Assembly: GCA_017994695.1 (NCBI GenBank)
Contig: JAGOKF010000014.1
Location: 1-62,019, forward strand
Reading direction: 5' to 3'
DNA length: 62,019 bases
Source of the DNA: Myxococcota bacterium
GTDB lineage: Bacteria; Myxococcota_A; UBA9042; DTJE01
Shown piece after piece: positions 34,576-41,495 of this stretch (position 1 is the stretch's first letter; each line of letters starts with the position of its first letter). The position numbers and the translations under genes were made by a program. A model generated the notes under the pieces. That model was given only the letters and a program-made list of their open reading frames with translations. It was not told where the DNA came from and did not search any database.

Positions 34576-34603
34576 AGATGGGATTTCCATTCCCGAAGGC
34601 AAC
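34576..34603 (-). promoter_or_regulatory. candidate sigma32 (heat-shock) promoter of degP
   Basis: On the minus strand GTTGCCT (34603-34597) and TCCCATCT (34583-34576) are 13 nt apart. The -10 matches the E. coli sigma32 consensus CCCCATnT at 7 of 8 positions; the -35 matches CTTGAAA only in the TTG core. It lies 49 nt before the degP start. Confidence 0.5.
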
Positions 34604-34638
34604 CTCCCCGGGCCGGTCCTGTGCTACCCTCGGCCCCG

Positions 34639-36087
34639 ATGACCGGCACTGGCACCAGAGTCGGGATCGGGATCGCGACCTGCTCGGTGCTGGTCTTGTG
34701 CCTCGGTCCGGCCTGCAGCCGGTCTTCCCGGGATCCCAGGACCCTCCTACCCGCCGACAGCGACGTGCTGGTTTCCTTCCCCTCGGTGGTCCAGGCCCAG
34801 GACGAGGCCGGTCCGTTCTTCGAACGGGTCCCCGAGGCGGCCGGATTGCTGGAATGGATGCGGTCTCTCGGCGGCATCGATCTCCGGTCCGCCGACCGGA
34901 CCCGGGAGGAGGGATGGGACCCGGGTCGCCCCTGGGGTGCCGCCTGGCGTGCCGGGGAATGGTGGATCACGCTGCCGGTCGAGGCCGAGGGGAGGGTTCG
35001 CCGGCGTCTCGGGCTGCGGATGGCCCGTTTGGGAATGGTGGCTCGGGAGTCCCCGGGACCCGGGGTCTTCTTCCAGGACCTCCGGGACCCCCGCCGCCGG
35101 GCCTGGGCCCTGGTGGAGGGGGGCGTTGCCCGGATCTGCCTGTCCGGGGAGGACGGCTGCCAGGCTCCTCCGCCCCCGGGGGCGGACCCGGGGGGCGTCC
35201 CGGCGCGGATCGAAGCGGTGGCCCGGGAAGCGGGGCTCGAGAGGCCCGCGCTGGTCTTCCAGATCGCCGGGGATGCCCGGATGCGGCTGCTGCCCAAGGA
35301 CTGGCGATCGAGGTGGCCCGGAGGGCTGGCGGGGCAGGTGGCCTGGGCCGCGGTGGGAGAGATCCGGGGGGCGATCCAGTGGGCCCCGTCGCCGGTGATC
35401 CGGGTGCTGGCCGGGGCTCCGGGCGGGGCGGTCGAACCGCCCGGGCCCGTCCCGCCGCTGGGTTCCGGGGAGGTGGCAGGCCTGGCTCTGGACCTGGGTC
35501 CCTGGATGTCCGCGATCCGCGGTTCTGCCGGGGACCTGGGGCTGTCCAGGGAGGCCGGGGAGTTCCTCCGGGGGGGCTGGGACGGGCGGCTGCGCCTGTC
35601 GGTCGGGGAGGGCGGTCCGGCGACGGGGTCGAGTCCCCTTTCCTGGCGGGAGCGGTTTCCCCTGGGTGCGCGACTGGGGGTGCGGCAGGACCAGGGGTTC
35701 TTCCGGGAGGTCGGGGTGCCGGTTGCCGGCGGGCCGGGAACCGGCGAGGGGACCGTCGAACAGGCGCCGCCGGGGACCGATCTGCGGTTCGTGCTGCCGG
35801 TCCTCGGAGAGGTCCGGGGAGTCCTAGCGGGCGGGGAGATCCGGGTGACCGCCGGTCCGCTGGACCCCGGCGCGCTGCCCGGCGGTTCCCTGGAACTGGA
35901 AGGCGGCCTGATCGCCTGGATGCGGGTGGACTGGCAGCGGGTGGTCCGGGGGCTCGGGGGGGACTCCCTGGGACTTCCGGGACACCTCGCGGCGGTGATC
36001 CGGGAGGTCCGGGGCCGGGTCTTCCGGCAGGGGGCGAGGGTGGTGGTCGAGGCAGGTCTGTCGGGATGGCAGGAAGCGGATCGATGA
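34639..36087 (+). CDS. lipoprotein associated with an ABC transporter
   Basis: ATG 34639 encodes 482 residues with lipobox LGPAC (Cys26) and no tether. The mature part alternates Arg/Gly/Pro-rich strands and helices with no motif that I recognise; a repeat of 'WDGRLRLS' and 'WMRVDWQRVV' strands suggests a beta-rich DUF-like fold. A possible -10 (TACCCT, 34625-34630) is 9 nt before the start, which would make a leaderless or nearly leaderless message. Its stop overlaps the ATG of the LolD-like ATPase by 4 nt, so the three genes are a translationally coupled unit. It may be the substrate or the accessory partner of the transporter. Confidence 0.75.
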   Translation: MTGTGTRVGIGIATCSVLVLCLGPACSRSSRDPRTLLPADSDVLVSFPSVVQAQDEAGPFFERVPEAAGLLEWMRSLGGIDLRSADRTREEGWDPGRPWGAAWRAGEWWITLPVEAEGRVRRRLGLRMARLGMVARESPGPGVFFQDLRDPRRRAWALVEGGVARICLSGEDGCQAPPPPGADPGGVPARIEAVAREAGLERPALVFQIAGDARMRLLPKDWRSRWPGGLAGQVAWAAVGEIRGAIQWAPSPVIRVLAGAPGGAVEPPGPVPPLGSGEVAGLALDLGPWMSAIRGSAGDLGLSREAGEFLRGGWDGRLRLSVGEGGPATGSSPLSWRERFPLGARLGVRQDQGFFREVGVPVAGGPGTGEGTVEQAPPGTDLRFVLPVLGEVRGVLAGGEIRVTAGPLDPGALPGGSLELEGGLIAWMRVDWQRVVRGLGGDSLGLPGHLAAVIREVRGRVFRQGARVVVEAGLSGWQEADR

Positions 36088-36809
36088 ACGGGTTCGTCAT
36101 CGAGGTCCGGGGACTGGTCCGGGTCTATCCGGGGCAGGGAGACGGGAGGTCCCCGGCCCTCCAGGGCGTGGACCTCGCCGTCCGGGCCGGCGAGAGCGTC
36201 GCCGTGGTGGGCCGGTCCGGGTCCGGCAAGACGACCCTGCTGAACATCCTGGGGGGACTGGACCGGCACTGGTCCGGGGAGGTGCTGGTTCGAGGGAAGG
36301 ATCTGGGGAGGCTCGGGGACGAGGAACTGTCGGACCTGCGGAACCGTCACCTGGGGTTCGTCTTCCAGGCCTTCCACCTGCTGCCCCACATGACGGTCCT
36401 GGAGAACGTGCTGCTGCCGTCCTGGTTCGGGGACGGGGCGCTGCTGCGGGCGGGCCCCGATCGGGCCGAAGCGGCCCTCCGCAGAGTGGGCCTGTGGGAC
36501 CGGGCCAGCGATCTGCCCGGACGCCTCTCGGCCGGGGAGCGCCAGCGGGTGGCCGTTGCCCGGGCCCTGCTGAACCGGCCCTCCCTGCTGCTGTGCGACG
36601 AGCCCACCGGGAACCTGGACCGGGAGACGGGCCAGGTGGTGCTGGACCTCCTGCTGGATCTGAACCGGGAGGGCACCACGCTGGTGATCGCCACCCACGA
36701 GGACCGCATCAGCCGGGTGTCGGGGCGGACGGTGGAACTGCGGGAAGGCCGGGTGGTCCGGGACGAGACCAGGGAACCCGGCGGGCCGCCGGGCGGGGGG
36801 GCGCCATGA
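36084..36809 (+). CDS. LolD/MacB-type ABC ATPase
   Basis: It energises a lipoprotein-release or MacB-type transporter. The 241-residue product has Walker A GRSGSGKTT, Q-loop FVFQAFHLLP, the signature LSAGERQRVAVARAL, Walker B LLLCDEPTGNLD and switch-His IATHED. These are the diagnostic features of LolD (FQ..HLLPHMTVLEN). It overlaps the lipoprotein upstream and the permease downstream by 4 nt each. Sequence cannot distinguish LolD from close relatives, but the gene order with a single FtsX-type permease suggests a homodimeric LolE-like system. Confidence 0.9.
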   Translation: MNGFVIEVRGLVRVYPGQGDGRSPALQGVDLAVRAGESVAVVGRSGSGKTTLLNILGGLDRHWSGEVLVRGKDLGRLGDEELSDLRNRHLGFVFQAFHLLPHMTVLENVLLPSWFGDGALLRAGPDRAEAALRRVGLWDRASDLPGRLSAGERQRVAVARALLNRPSLLLCDEPTGNLDRETGQVVLDLLLDLNREGTTLVIATHEDRISRVSGRTVELREGRVVRDETREPGGPPGGGAP

Positions 36810-38566
36810 CGCTGGCCACCCGGTTCGGGATGGTGGGGAGGCACCTGGCCCGCAGCCGGACCCACCTGGCCTTCGCGGCGGTGGGGCTGGTCGTGGGGTC
36901 GGCGTCCCTGGTGTTCTTCCTGGCCCTGACCGGGGGCATCCGGGAACGGGTGCTGAACCGCCTCTACCCCGTGAACCAGGCGGAACTGCAGCGGGAGATG
37001 GTCCGGGTCTTCGGGCTGGGACTGGAGGTCCCCTCCCGGCTGGACGATGCGGTGCTCTCGGCCCTCCGGGGACTCCCGGGGGTCCAGGGGGTGTGGCCCA
37101 AGCAGAAGAGCCGGTTCCAGGCCATCCTGTGGGGAGGCCGGGAGGTCTTCGGCCGGGACTTCCGGGTGGAGTCGTTCTTCGACGGCATCGACCCGGTGCT
37201 GGTCCGGGAGGAGATCCGCCAGGCGGAACGGGAGGCCTACGGTCCGGAGATCCTGTCGGGCCGGTGCGAGACCGATCGGGACTGCGGGCTTGGCGCCGCC
37301 TGCCGGGGAGGCACCTGCGGTCGCCGGTCCTTCTGGGACCGCTTCCGGGACCCCGGCGGTCATCTTCCCTGCCGCGACGACGAGGGATGCCCGCCGGGGG
37401 AGGCCTGCATCGCCGGCAGCTGCGGCATCCCCTGCGGAAAGGGAGGATGCGGCGAGGGGCGGGTCTGCGACGGGGGGAGGTGCCTGGCCGCCTGCCGGTC
37501 GGACGACGACTGCCTTCCCGGGGAAGCCTGTTCCGACGCGGCCGGGATCCGGGCCTGCCGCCGCCTGGCCTGCCGGCTCGAGAACGTCCAGCAGGTCTTC
37601 TCGGCCGATCCGGAGGTGATCCGGGGATGGGTGGTTTCCCCCGACCCCGGGGTGGGGACGGGCCCCAGGCGATGTCCGGAAGGGACCTTCTGCGCCACCG
37701 GGTCCCTCCGGTCCGTCGAGGGGACCTGCGAGGCCCCCATCCCGGTGATCCTGTCCCCGAGCCTGCTGGAGATCTACAACCGGGTCGTGGCGTCGGCGAT
37801 GGGCATGCAGCCGGTGTCTGGACTGGAGATCCTGCTGGGAGTCCCCTTTTCGATGATCTTCGGAGAGTCCTTCTTCATCGAGGATGCGCCCGTGGACCGG
37901 CGGGTGCTGCGGCGGTGCGTGGTGGTGGGCTTCTCGAACAAGGCCCTGGAGTTCGGCTTCACGGTGCCTCTGGGGGTGGTTGTCCGGGCCAACGCGATGA
38001 TGCGGGGCCGGGAGGGGGCCGCCGAGGCCACCAGCGTCATCCTGGAGACGGCGCGGAACGAGGACCTGGCGGCGGCGGTGGAGGACGCGAAGGTGCTGGG
38101 GCTCGTGCCGGCGCCCCGGAGCGAGGAGGCCCGGAAGGCCTCCCAGGTGCTCCGGATCCTCAGCTGGATCTTCGGGCTGGTCAGCGGCGTGATGCTGATC
38201 GTCTCGTCCATCCACATCACCCACACCTTCCTGATGCTGCTGACCGAGAGGCGCCTGGAGATCGCCGTGTACCGGGCCGTGGGGGCCCGGCTGTCGGACA
38301 TCCGGGCCATGGTCTTCCTGGAGGCGGGCCTGCTGGGGATCTTCGGGGGCCTGGCGGGGACGGGTCTCGCCTGGCTGCTGGCCCAGGGGGTGAACCTGCT
38401 GCCGGGACTGGGCGTGACGGGGCTGGCCGGGGCCTCCCGGCTCTTCAGTTTCTCCCCGGCGGTGCTGCTGGCAGGCGTGGCCTGCGCGGAACTCTTCGCC
38501 CTGGTGGGGGCTTGGCTGCCCGCCCAGCGGGCCGCCCGGATGGACCCGGCCTCGGTCCTGTCCTGA
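36806..38566 (+). CDS. LolE/FtsX-type permease with a 20-Cys inserted domain
   Basis: The 586-residue product has the four-segment topology of LolC/E and MacB permeases: one membrane segment at the N-terminus (about 22-43) and three near the C-terminus (about 460-585). A large periplasmic domain lies between them. Inside that domain, residues 154-308 are a foreign-looking Cys-rich insertion with 20 Cys. It includes four modules of the type C..(D).DC..G.AC..G.C (CETDRDCGLGAACRGGTC, CRDDEGCPPGEACIAGSC, C..GGCGEGRVCDGGRC, CRSDDDCLPGEACSDAAG). The same type of module occurs in lipoproteins of this window. C-terminal TERRLEIAVYRAVGAR is the FtsX hallmark. Coupled by 4-nt overlap to the ATPase. Confidence 0.88.
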   Translation: MTLATRFGMVGRHLARSRTHLAFAAVGLVVGSASLVFFLALTGGIRERVLNRLYPVNQAELQREMVRVFGLGLEVPSRLDDAVLSALRGLPGVQGVWPKQKSRFQAILWGGREVFGRDFRVESFFDGIDPVLVREEIRQAEREAYGPEILSGRCETDRDCGLGAACRGGTCGRRSFWDRFRDPGGHLPCRDDEGCPPGEACIAGSCGIPCGKGGCGEGRVCDGGRCLAACRSDDDCLPGEACSDAAGIRACRRLACRLENVQQVFSADPEVIRGWVVSPDPGVGTGPRRCPEGTFCATGSLRSVEGTCEAPIPVILSPSLLEIYNRVVASAMGMQPVSGLEILLGVPFSMIFGESFFIEDAPVDRRVLRRCVVVGFSNKALEFGFTVPLGVVVRANAMMRGREGAAEATSVILETARNEDLAAAVEDAKVLGLVPAPRSEEARKASQVLRILSWIFGLVSGVMLIVSSIHITHTFLMLLTERRLEIAVYRAVGARLSDIRAMVFLEAGLLGIFGGLAGTGLAWLLAQGVNLLPGLGVTGLAGASRLFSFSPAVLLAGVACAELFALVGAWLPAQRAARMDPASVLS

Positions 38567-38952
38567 AAACGTTTCGTTGGGGTCTCGGGGCCCGGTCCCC
38601 GGATCGATCCAGATTCCGCCAGAACCTGCCCGATGTCCCACCTCCGTGCCTGGGCCCGAAAGTTTTCTTGGAAGGGAATCGCGAGGCTTGCGGAGTCGGG
38701 AAACCCAATGGGGATGCGGGGATGAAGTGTCCTGCAACGAATTCATTGGCCCGGAAGGTGTCCGCGGAAGCAAGGAATGTAGCGAGAACTTGAACTTGCG
38801 AGGATTCTGTGAAAAAATGAATCATCCGTCGGCTTTCCCGGAGGGGAGGCCGGGACGGATTGCTGCTGGGACGCGGGAAGACCCGGAAACCCGCTCCTGG
38901 AGCCGTTTGGCGGGGAATGGTGAAAATCTCGGTCGCCGGGGCAGAAAAAGGC
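38567..38952 (+). other. gene-free stretch upstream of the division cluster
   Basis: No convincing coding frame or structured RNA was found. Base composition drops locally near 38780-38825 (gaacttgaacttg, gaaaaaatgaatc). That part could hold a second, upstream promoter: TTGAAC (38790-38795) and AAAAAT (38813-38818) with 17 nt between. Confidence 0.5.
38790..38818 (+). promoter_or_regulatory. possible distal promoter of the division cluster
   Basis: TTGAAC (38790-38795) and AAAAAT (38813-38818) are separated by 17 nt in the AT-rich part of the long leader. It would make a leader of roughly 180 nt before mraZ. Confidence 0.35.
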
Positions 38953-38980
38953 TTGACCTGGATCGATTCGGGCATAAACT
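38953..38980 (+). promoter_or_regulatory. proximal promoter of the division cluster
   Basis: TTGACC (38953-38958) and TAAACT (38975-38980) are separated by 16 nt. It lies 28 nt before mraZ and is followed directly by the TGGG repeats. Confidence 0.65.
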
Positions 38981-38994
38981 GGGCCTTAGTGGGG
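38980..38994 (+). promoter_or_regulatory. candidate MraZ operator (TGGG direct repeats)
   Basis: TGGGC (38980-38984) and TGGGG (38990-38994) are spaced 10 nt apart, start to start, overlapping the transcription start region of the proximal promoter. E. coli MraZ binds TGGGN direct repeats of this spacing upstream of its own gene. A degenerate third copy (CGGGC) lies 11 nt further upstream. Negative autoregulation is inferred. Confidence 0.6.
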
Positions 38995-39007
38995 AGGTGC
39001 CAGGATC

Positions 39008-39523
39008 ATGCCCGAGGCTGCCGCCGGTAGCGACCTCTTCGGGATCTACGAAGGCCGGGTGGACCTGAACTCGGGCCGCCTGACCCTTTCCTCCGATTTC
39101 GAATCCCTGAAGTTCTCGAAGGTCCGGGTGGGGATCGAGCCCAGGAGGCGGTACCTCCAACTGCGGCCGCTGTCCACCTTCGAGGAGATGCAGGAGCGGA
39201 TCCGCCGGAAGGCCGACACCCTCGGACCCGAGGACGGCCTGTTCCTGCGAACCCTCTACCTGGGGTCCTTCGGACTCACCCAGGTGGATACCAGCTACCG
39301 GGTCGTCCTCCCGAAAAAGGCGCGGGACCTCCTGAAAGGGAGTCCCGACGTGGTGATCGTCGGGGTGGGGGACGAGTTGCAGATCTGGCCCCTGGCGGCG
39401 TGGGAACGCAGCCAGGAGGAGGCCCAGAAGCGGCTCCAGGAAACGTACGAGCAATACGCCACCGAGATCTACCGATGCGCTCCGGCTGGAGAGGCCCAGG
39501 CGGTATCGGGACCGGTGGGATGA
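39008..39523 (+). CDS. mraZ: transcriptional regulator MraZ
   Basis: It heads the division and cell-wall cluster. The 171-residue product (slightly longer than the usual 140-150) has two AbrB-like half domains. The second is well preserved (GSFGLTQVDTSYRVVLPKK, then DVVIVGVGDELQIW), while the first is diverged. MraZ forms a ring that binds TGGGN repeats and represses its own operon; such repeats lie just upstream. The ribosome-binding site is GGGGAGGTGCC. The stop overlaps rsmH by 4 nt. Confidence 0.88.
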   Translation: MPEAAAGSDLFGIYEGRVDLNSGRLTLSSDFESLKFSKVRVGIEPRRRYLQLRPLSTFEEMQERIRRKADTLGPEDGLFLRTLYLGSFGLTQVDTSYRVVLPKKARDLLKGSPDVVIVGVGDELQIWPLAAWERSQEEAQKRLQETYEQYATEIYRCAPAGEAQAVSGPVG

Positions 39524-40419
39524 ACGATTTCGTACAGCATGTGTCCGTGATGCTTCGCCAGGTGGGCGATCTGTGCGCCGACCTGGAGGAGGGTTGGGTC
39601 GTGGACGGCACCGTCGGGCTCGGGGGCCACGCCGAGGAGATCCTGAAGCGGACCCCGGGATCCGTCCGGGTGCTGGGAACGGACCGGGACCCCGCGGCGC
39701 TGGAGGTCGCGAGGGCCCGGCTGGCGTCCTTCGGGGGGCGGTTCGTGGCGGTGCACCGGGGCTACGAGGAACTGCCCGAGGTACTGGAGGAGCGGGGCAT
39801 CGGCCCGGTGGCCCGGCTGATCCTCGACCTGGGGCTCTCGAATGCCCAGCTGGCCTCGGATCGGGGCTTTTCGGTCCGTCCGGGACAGCCCCTGGACCTG
39901 CGGTTCGACCCTGGCGAGGGCCGTCCGGCCCGGGACCGGATCCGGGAACTTCCGGAGCCCGTTCTCGCCAGGGCCCTGAGGGAATATGGCGACGTCCCGG
40001 CGGCCCCGCGCCTGGCCCGGCGTCTCAAGGAGGAGGCCCGCCGGGGGCGCATGGAGACCACCGACGACCTGGTCCGCGTGTGCCGCGAGGTCCTCGGACC
40101 GAAGGTCCGCACGATGCCCAGCGCCCTGCTACCCCTCCAGGCGCTCCGGATCCTGGTCAACGACGAACTGGGCCGCCTGGATCGGCTGCTGGACCGCCTG
40201 GACCAGGTGGTCCGGCCAGGGGGACGGGTCGGGGTGCTGACCTTCCACAGCGGCGAGGACCGCCGGGTCAAGCAGGCCTTCCGGCGCCTCGCGGCCACGG
40301 GGGAGTTCCGGCTGCCGCAGCGAAAGCCCGTCTCCCCGGACCCCGAGGAGGTCCGGAGGAACCGCCACGCCCGGTCGGCCCACTGGCGCGTGCTGGAGCG
40401 GGCAGGGGGGGATCGATGA
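39520..40419 (+). CDS. rsmH: 16S rRNA (cytosine-1402-N4) methyltransferase
   Basis: Formerly mraW. It methylates 16S rRNA using S-adenosylmethionine. The 299-residue product has HVSVMLRQV, the SAM motif VDGTVGLGGHAEEIL, LILDLGLSNAQL and TFHSGEDRRVKQAF, the last being the family signature (usually FHSLEDR). The residue after FHS is Gly where Leu is typical. ATG 39520 overlaps mraZ by 4 nt. Confidence 0.93.
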   Translation: MNDFVQHVSVMLRQVGDLCADLEEGWVVDGTVGLGGHAEEILKRTPGSVRVLGTDRDPAALEVARARLASFGGRFVAVHRGYEELPEVLEERGIGPVARLILDLGLSNAQLASDRGFSVRPGQPLDLRFDPGEGRPARDRIRELPEPVLARALREYGDVPAAPRLARRLKEEARRGRMETTDDLVRVCREVLGPKVRTMPSALLPLQALRILVNDELGRLDRLLDRLDQVVRPGGRVGVLTFHSGEDRRVKQAFRRLAATGEFRLPQRKPVSPDPEEVRRNRHARSAHWRVLERAGGDR

Positions 40420-40721
40420 ACCGGGAACGGCAGGCCCGTCGTCGAAGGGCCCGGGGAGTCCTCGGGATGCTGCTGGTGGCCCTCGTGACCGTGGGCATGG
40501 GAATCCTGCACGTGTCCCGGACCAAGGAGGAACTCGCCCTGCGCAGGGGGATCTGGAACGAGGTCCGGAGGTCCCGTGCGCTGGATGACGATCGGGCCCG
40601 GATCCGGAGGCAGATCACCGAACTGCTGGCGATTCCGCGGACGACGGTCAAGGCGGAGGTGATGGGGTTGCGCCCCCTGGACCGCAACCAGGTGCTGGAC
40701 CTTGCGGAGCCGGAGGAATAG
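40416..40721 (+). CDS. ftsL: cell-division protein FtsL
   Basis: The 101-residue product has a basic N-terminus, one membrane segment (about 15-34) and a periplasmic heptad-like helix (EELALRRGIWNEVRRSRALDD). FtsL is identified by size, topology and position between rsmH and ftsI. Sequence itself is not conserved in this family. It overlaps rsmH by 4 nt and links the septal ring FtsQLB complex to FtsI. Confidence 0.85.
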   Translation: MNRERQARRRRARGVLGMLLVALVTVGMGILHVSRTKEELALRRGIWNEVRRSRALDDDRARIRRQITELLAIPRTTVKAEVMGLRPLDRNQVLDLAEPEE

Positions 40722-40723
40722 GG

Positions 40724-41467
40724 ATGCGGGGACTCTGGACGGTCGCCTGGGTGCTGGTGCTGGGGGTCGCCTGCTCCGGGTCCGGGAACCGGGCCAACCC
40801 GGACGAGCGATCGAAGTCGGATTACCACTACCGCCTGGCCCGGGGCTACTACGGGGACCGCAACATCGCGATGACCCAGCGGGAACTGCACTTGGCGCTC
40901 CAGGCCGATCCCGGGAACTGGGAGGCCTGGCATCTCCGGGGATTCATGCGCCTCGGACTCCAGGACCCGTCCGGGGCCCTGGCCGATTTCCGGGAAGCGG
41001 TGCGCCTGAAGCCCGATTGCGGCGAGTGCCGGAACAATCTCGCCAGCGCCCTGATCGAACTGGGACGCTACCAGGAGGCCCTGGAGGCGCTCCAGCCGGT
41101 CCTGGAGGATCCCCTCTATCCCACCCCTGCCTTCGCCCACGCCAATGCGGGCTGGGCCCACTACCAGTTGAGAAACCTCCCCGAGGCCCAGCGACACCTG
41201 ACCATGGCCATCTTCCTCGCCCCAAGGATGTGCAAGGCCTTCAACAACCTCGGGATCGTCCATCGGGATCTCGGGAACCTCGCCGACGCGCAGGATTCTT
41301 TCGAGAAGGCCGTCCGGATCTGCCCGAACTACGGAGAGCCCTGGTACCACCTGGGAATCCTTCGCCAGGCGGCAGGGGACGGACCGGGGGCCGAGGAGGC
41401 GTTCCGGAGGTGCATCGAGGCGGCGCCCGACACCCCGCTGGCGAGACGGTGCGAGGCCCGGAAGTAG
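40724..41467 (+). CDS. TPR lipoprotein, PilF/PilW/Tgl-like
   Basis: It is a 247-residue lipoprotein with lipobox GVAC (Cys17). The mature part consists of about six tetratricopeptide repeats (ELHLALQADPGNWEAWHLRG, DFREAVRLKPDCGECRNNLA, HLTMAIFLAPRMCKAFNNLG, SFEKAVRICPNYGEPWYHLG). The overall layout is like PilF/PilW and Myxococcus Tgl, which help assemble the type IV pilus secretin. A TPR adaptor for septal proteins or peptidoglycan enzymes is an alternative. Only two nt separate it from ftsL, inside the division cluster. Gene position between ftsL and ftsI is not standard. Confidence 0.8.
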   Translation: MRGLWTVAWVLVLGVACSGSGNRANPDERSKSDYHYRLARGYYGDRNIAMTQRELHLALQADPGNWEAWHLRGFMRLGLQDPSGALADFREAVRLKPDCGECRNNLASALIELGRYQEALEALQPVLEDPLYPTPAFAHANAGWAHYQLRNLPEAQRHLTMAIFLAPRMCKAFNNLGIVHRDLGNLADAQDSFEKAVRICPNYGEPWYHLGILRQAAGDGPGAEEAFRRCIEAAPDTPLARRCEARK

Positions 41468-41495
41468 GGTTCCGGCGGCAGGCTGGGGGAGGAAG

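Noticed and set aside
34521-36698. Minus-strand open frame of about 725 codons opposite the lipoprotein-LolD-like region
   Set aside because: The plus strand has coupled genes with Walker and signature motifs; the opposite frame is compositionally biased with no motif.
38567-38952. A structured RNA or hidden small gene before the division cluster
   Set aside because: No convincing frame, and the short GC hairpin near 38590 (CGGGG/CCCCG) has no U-tract or extended structure.
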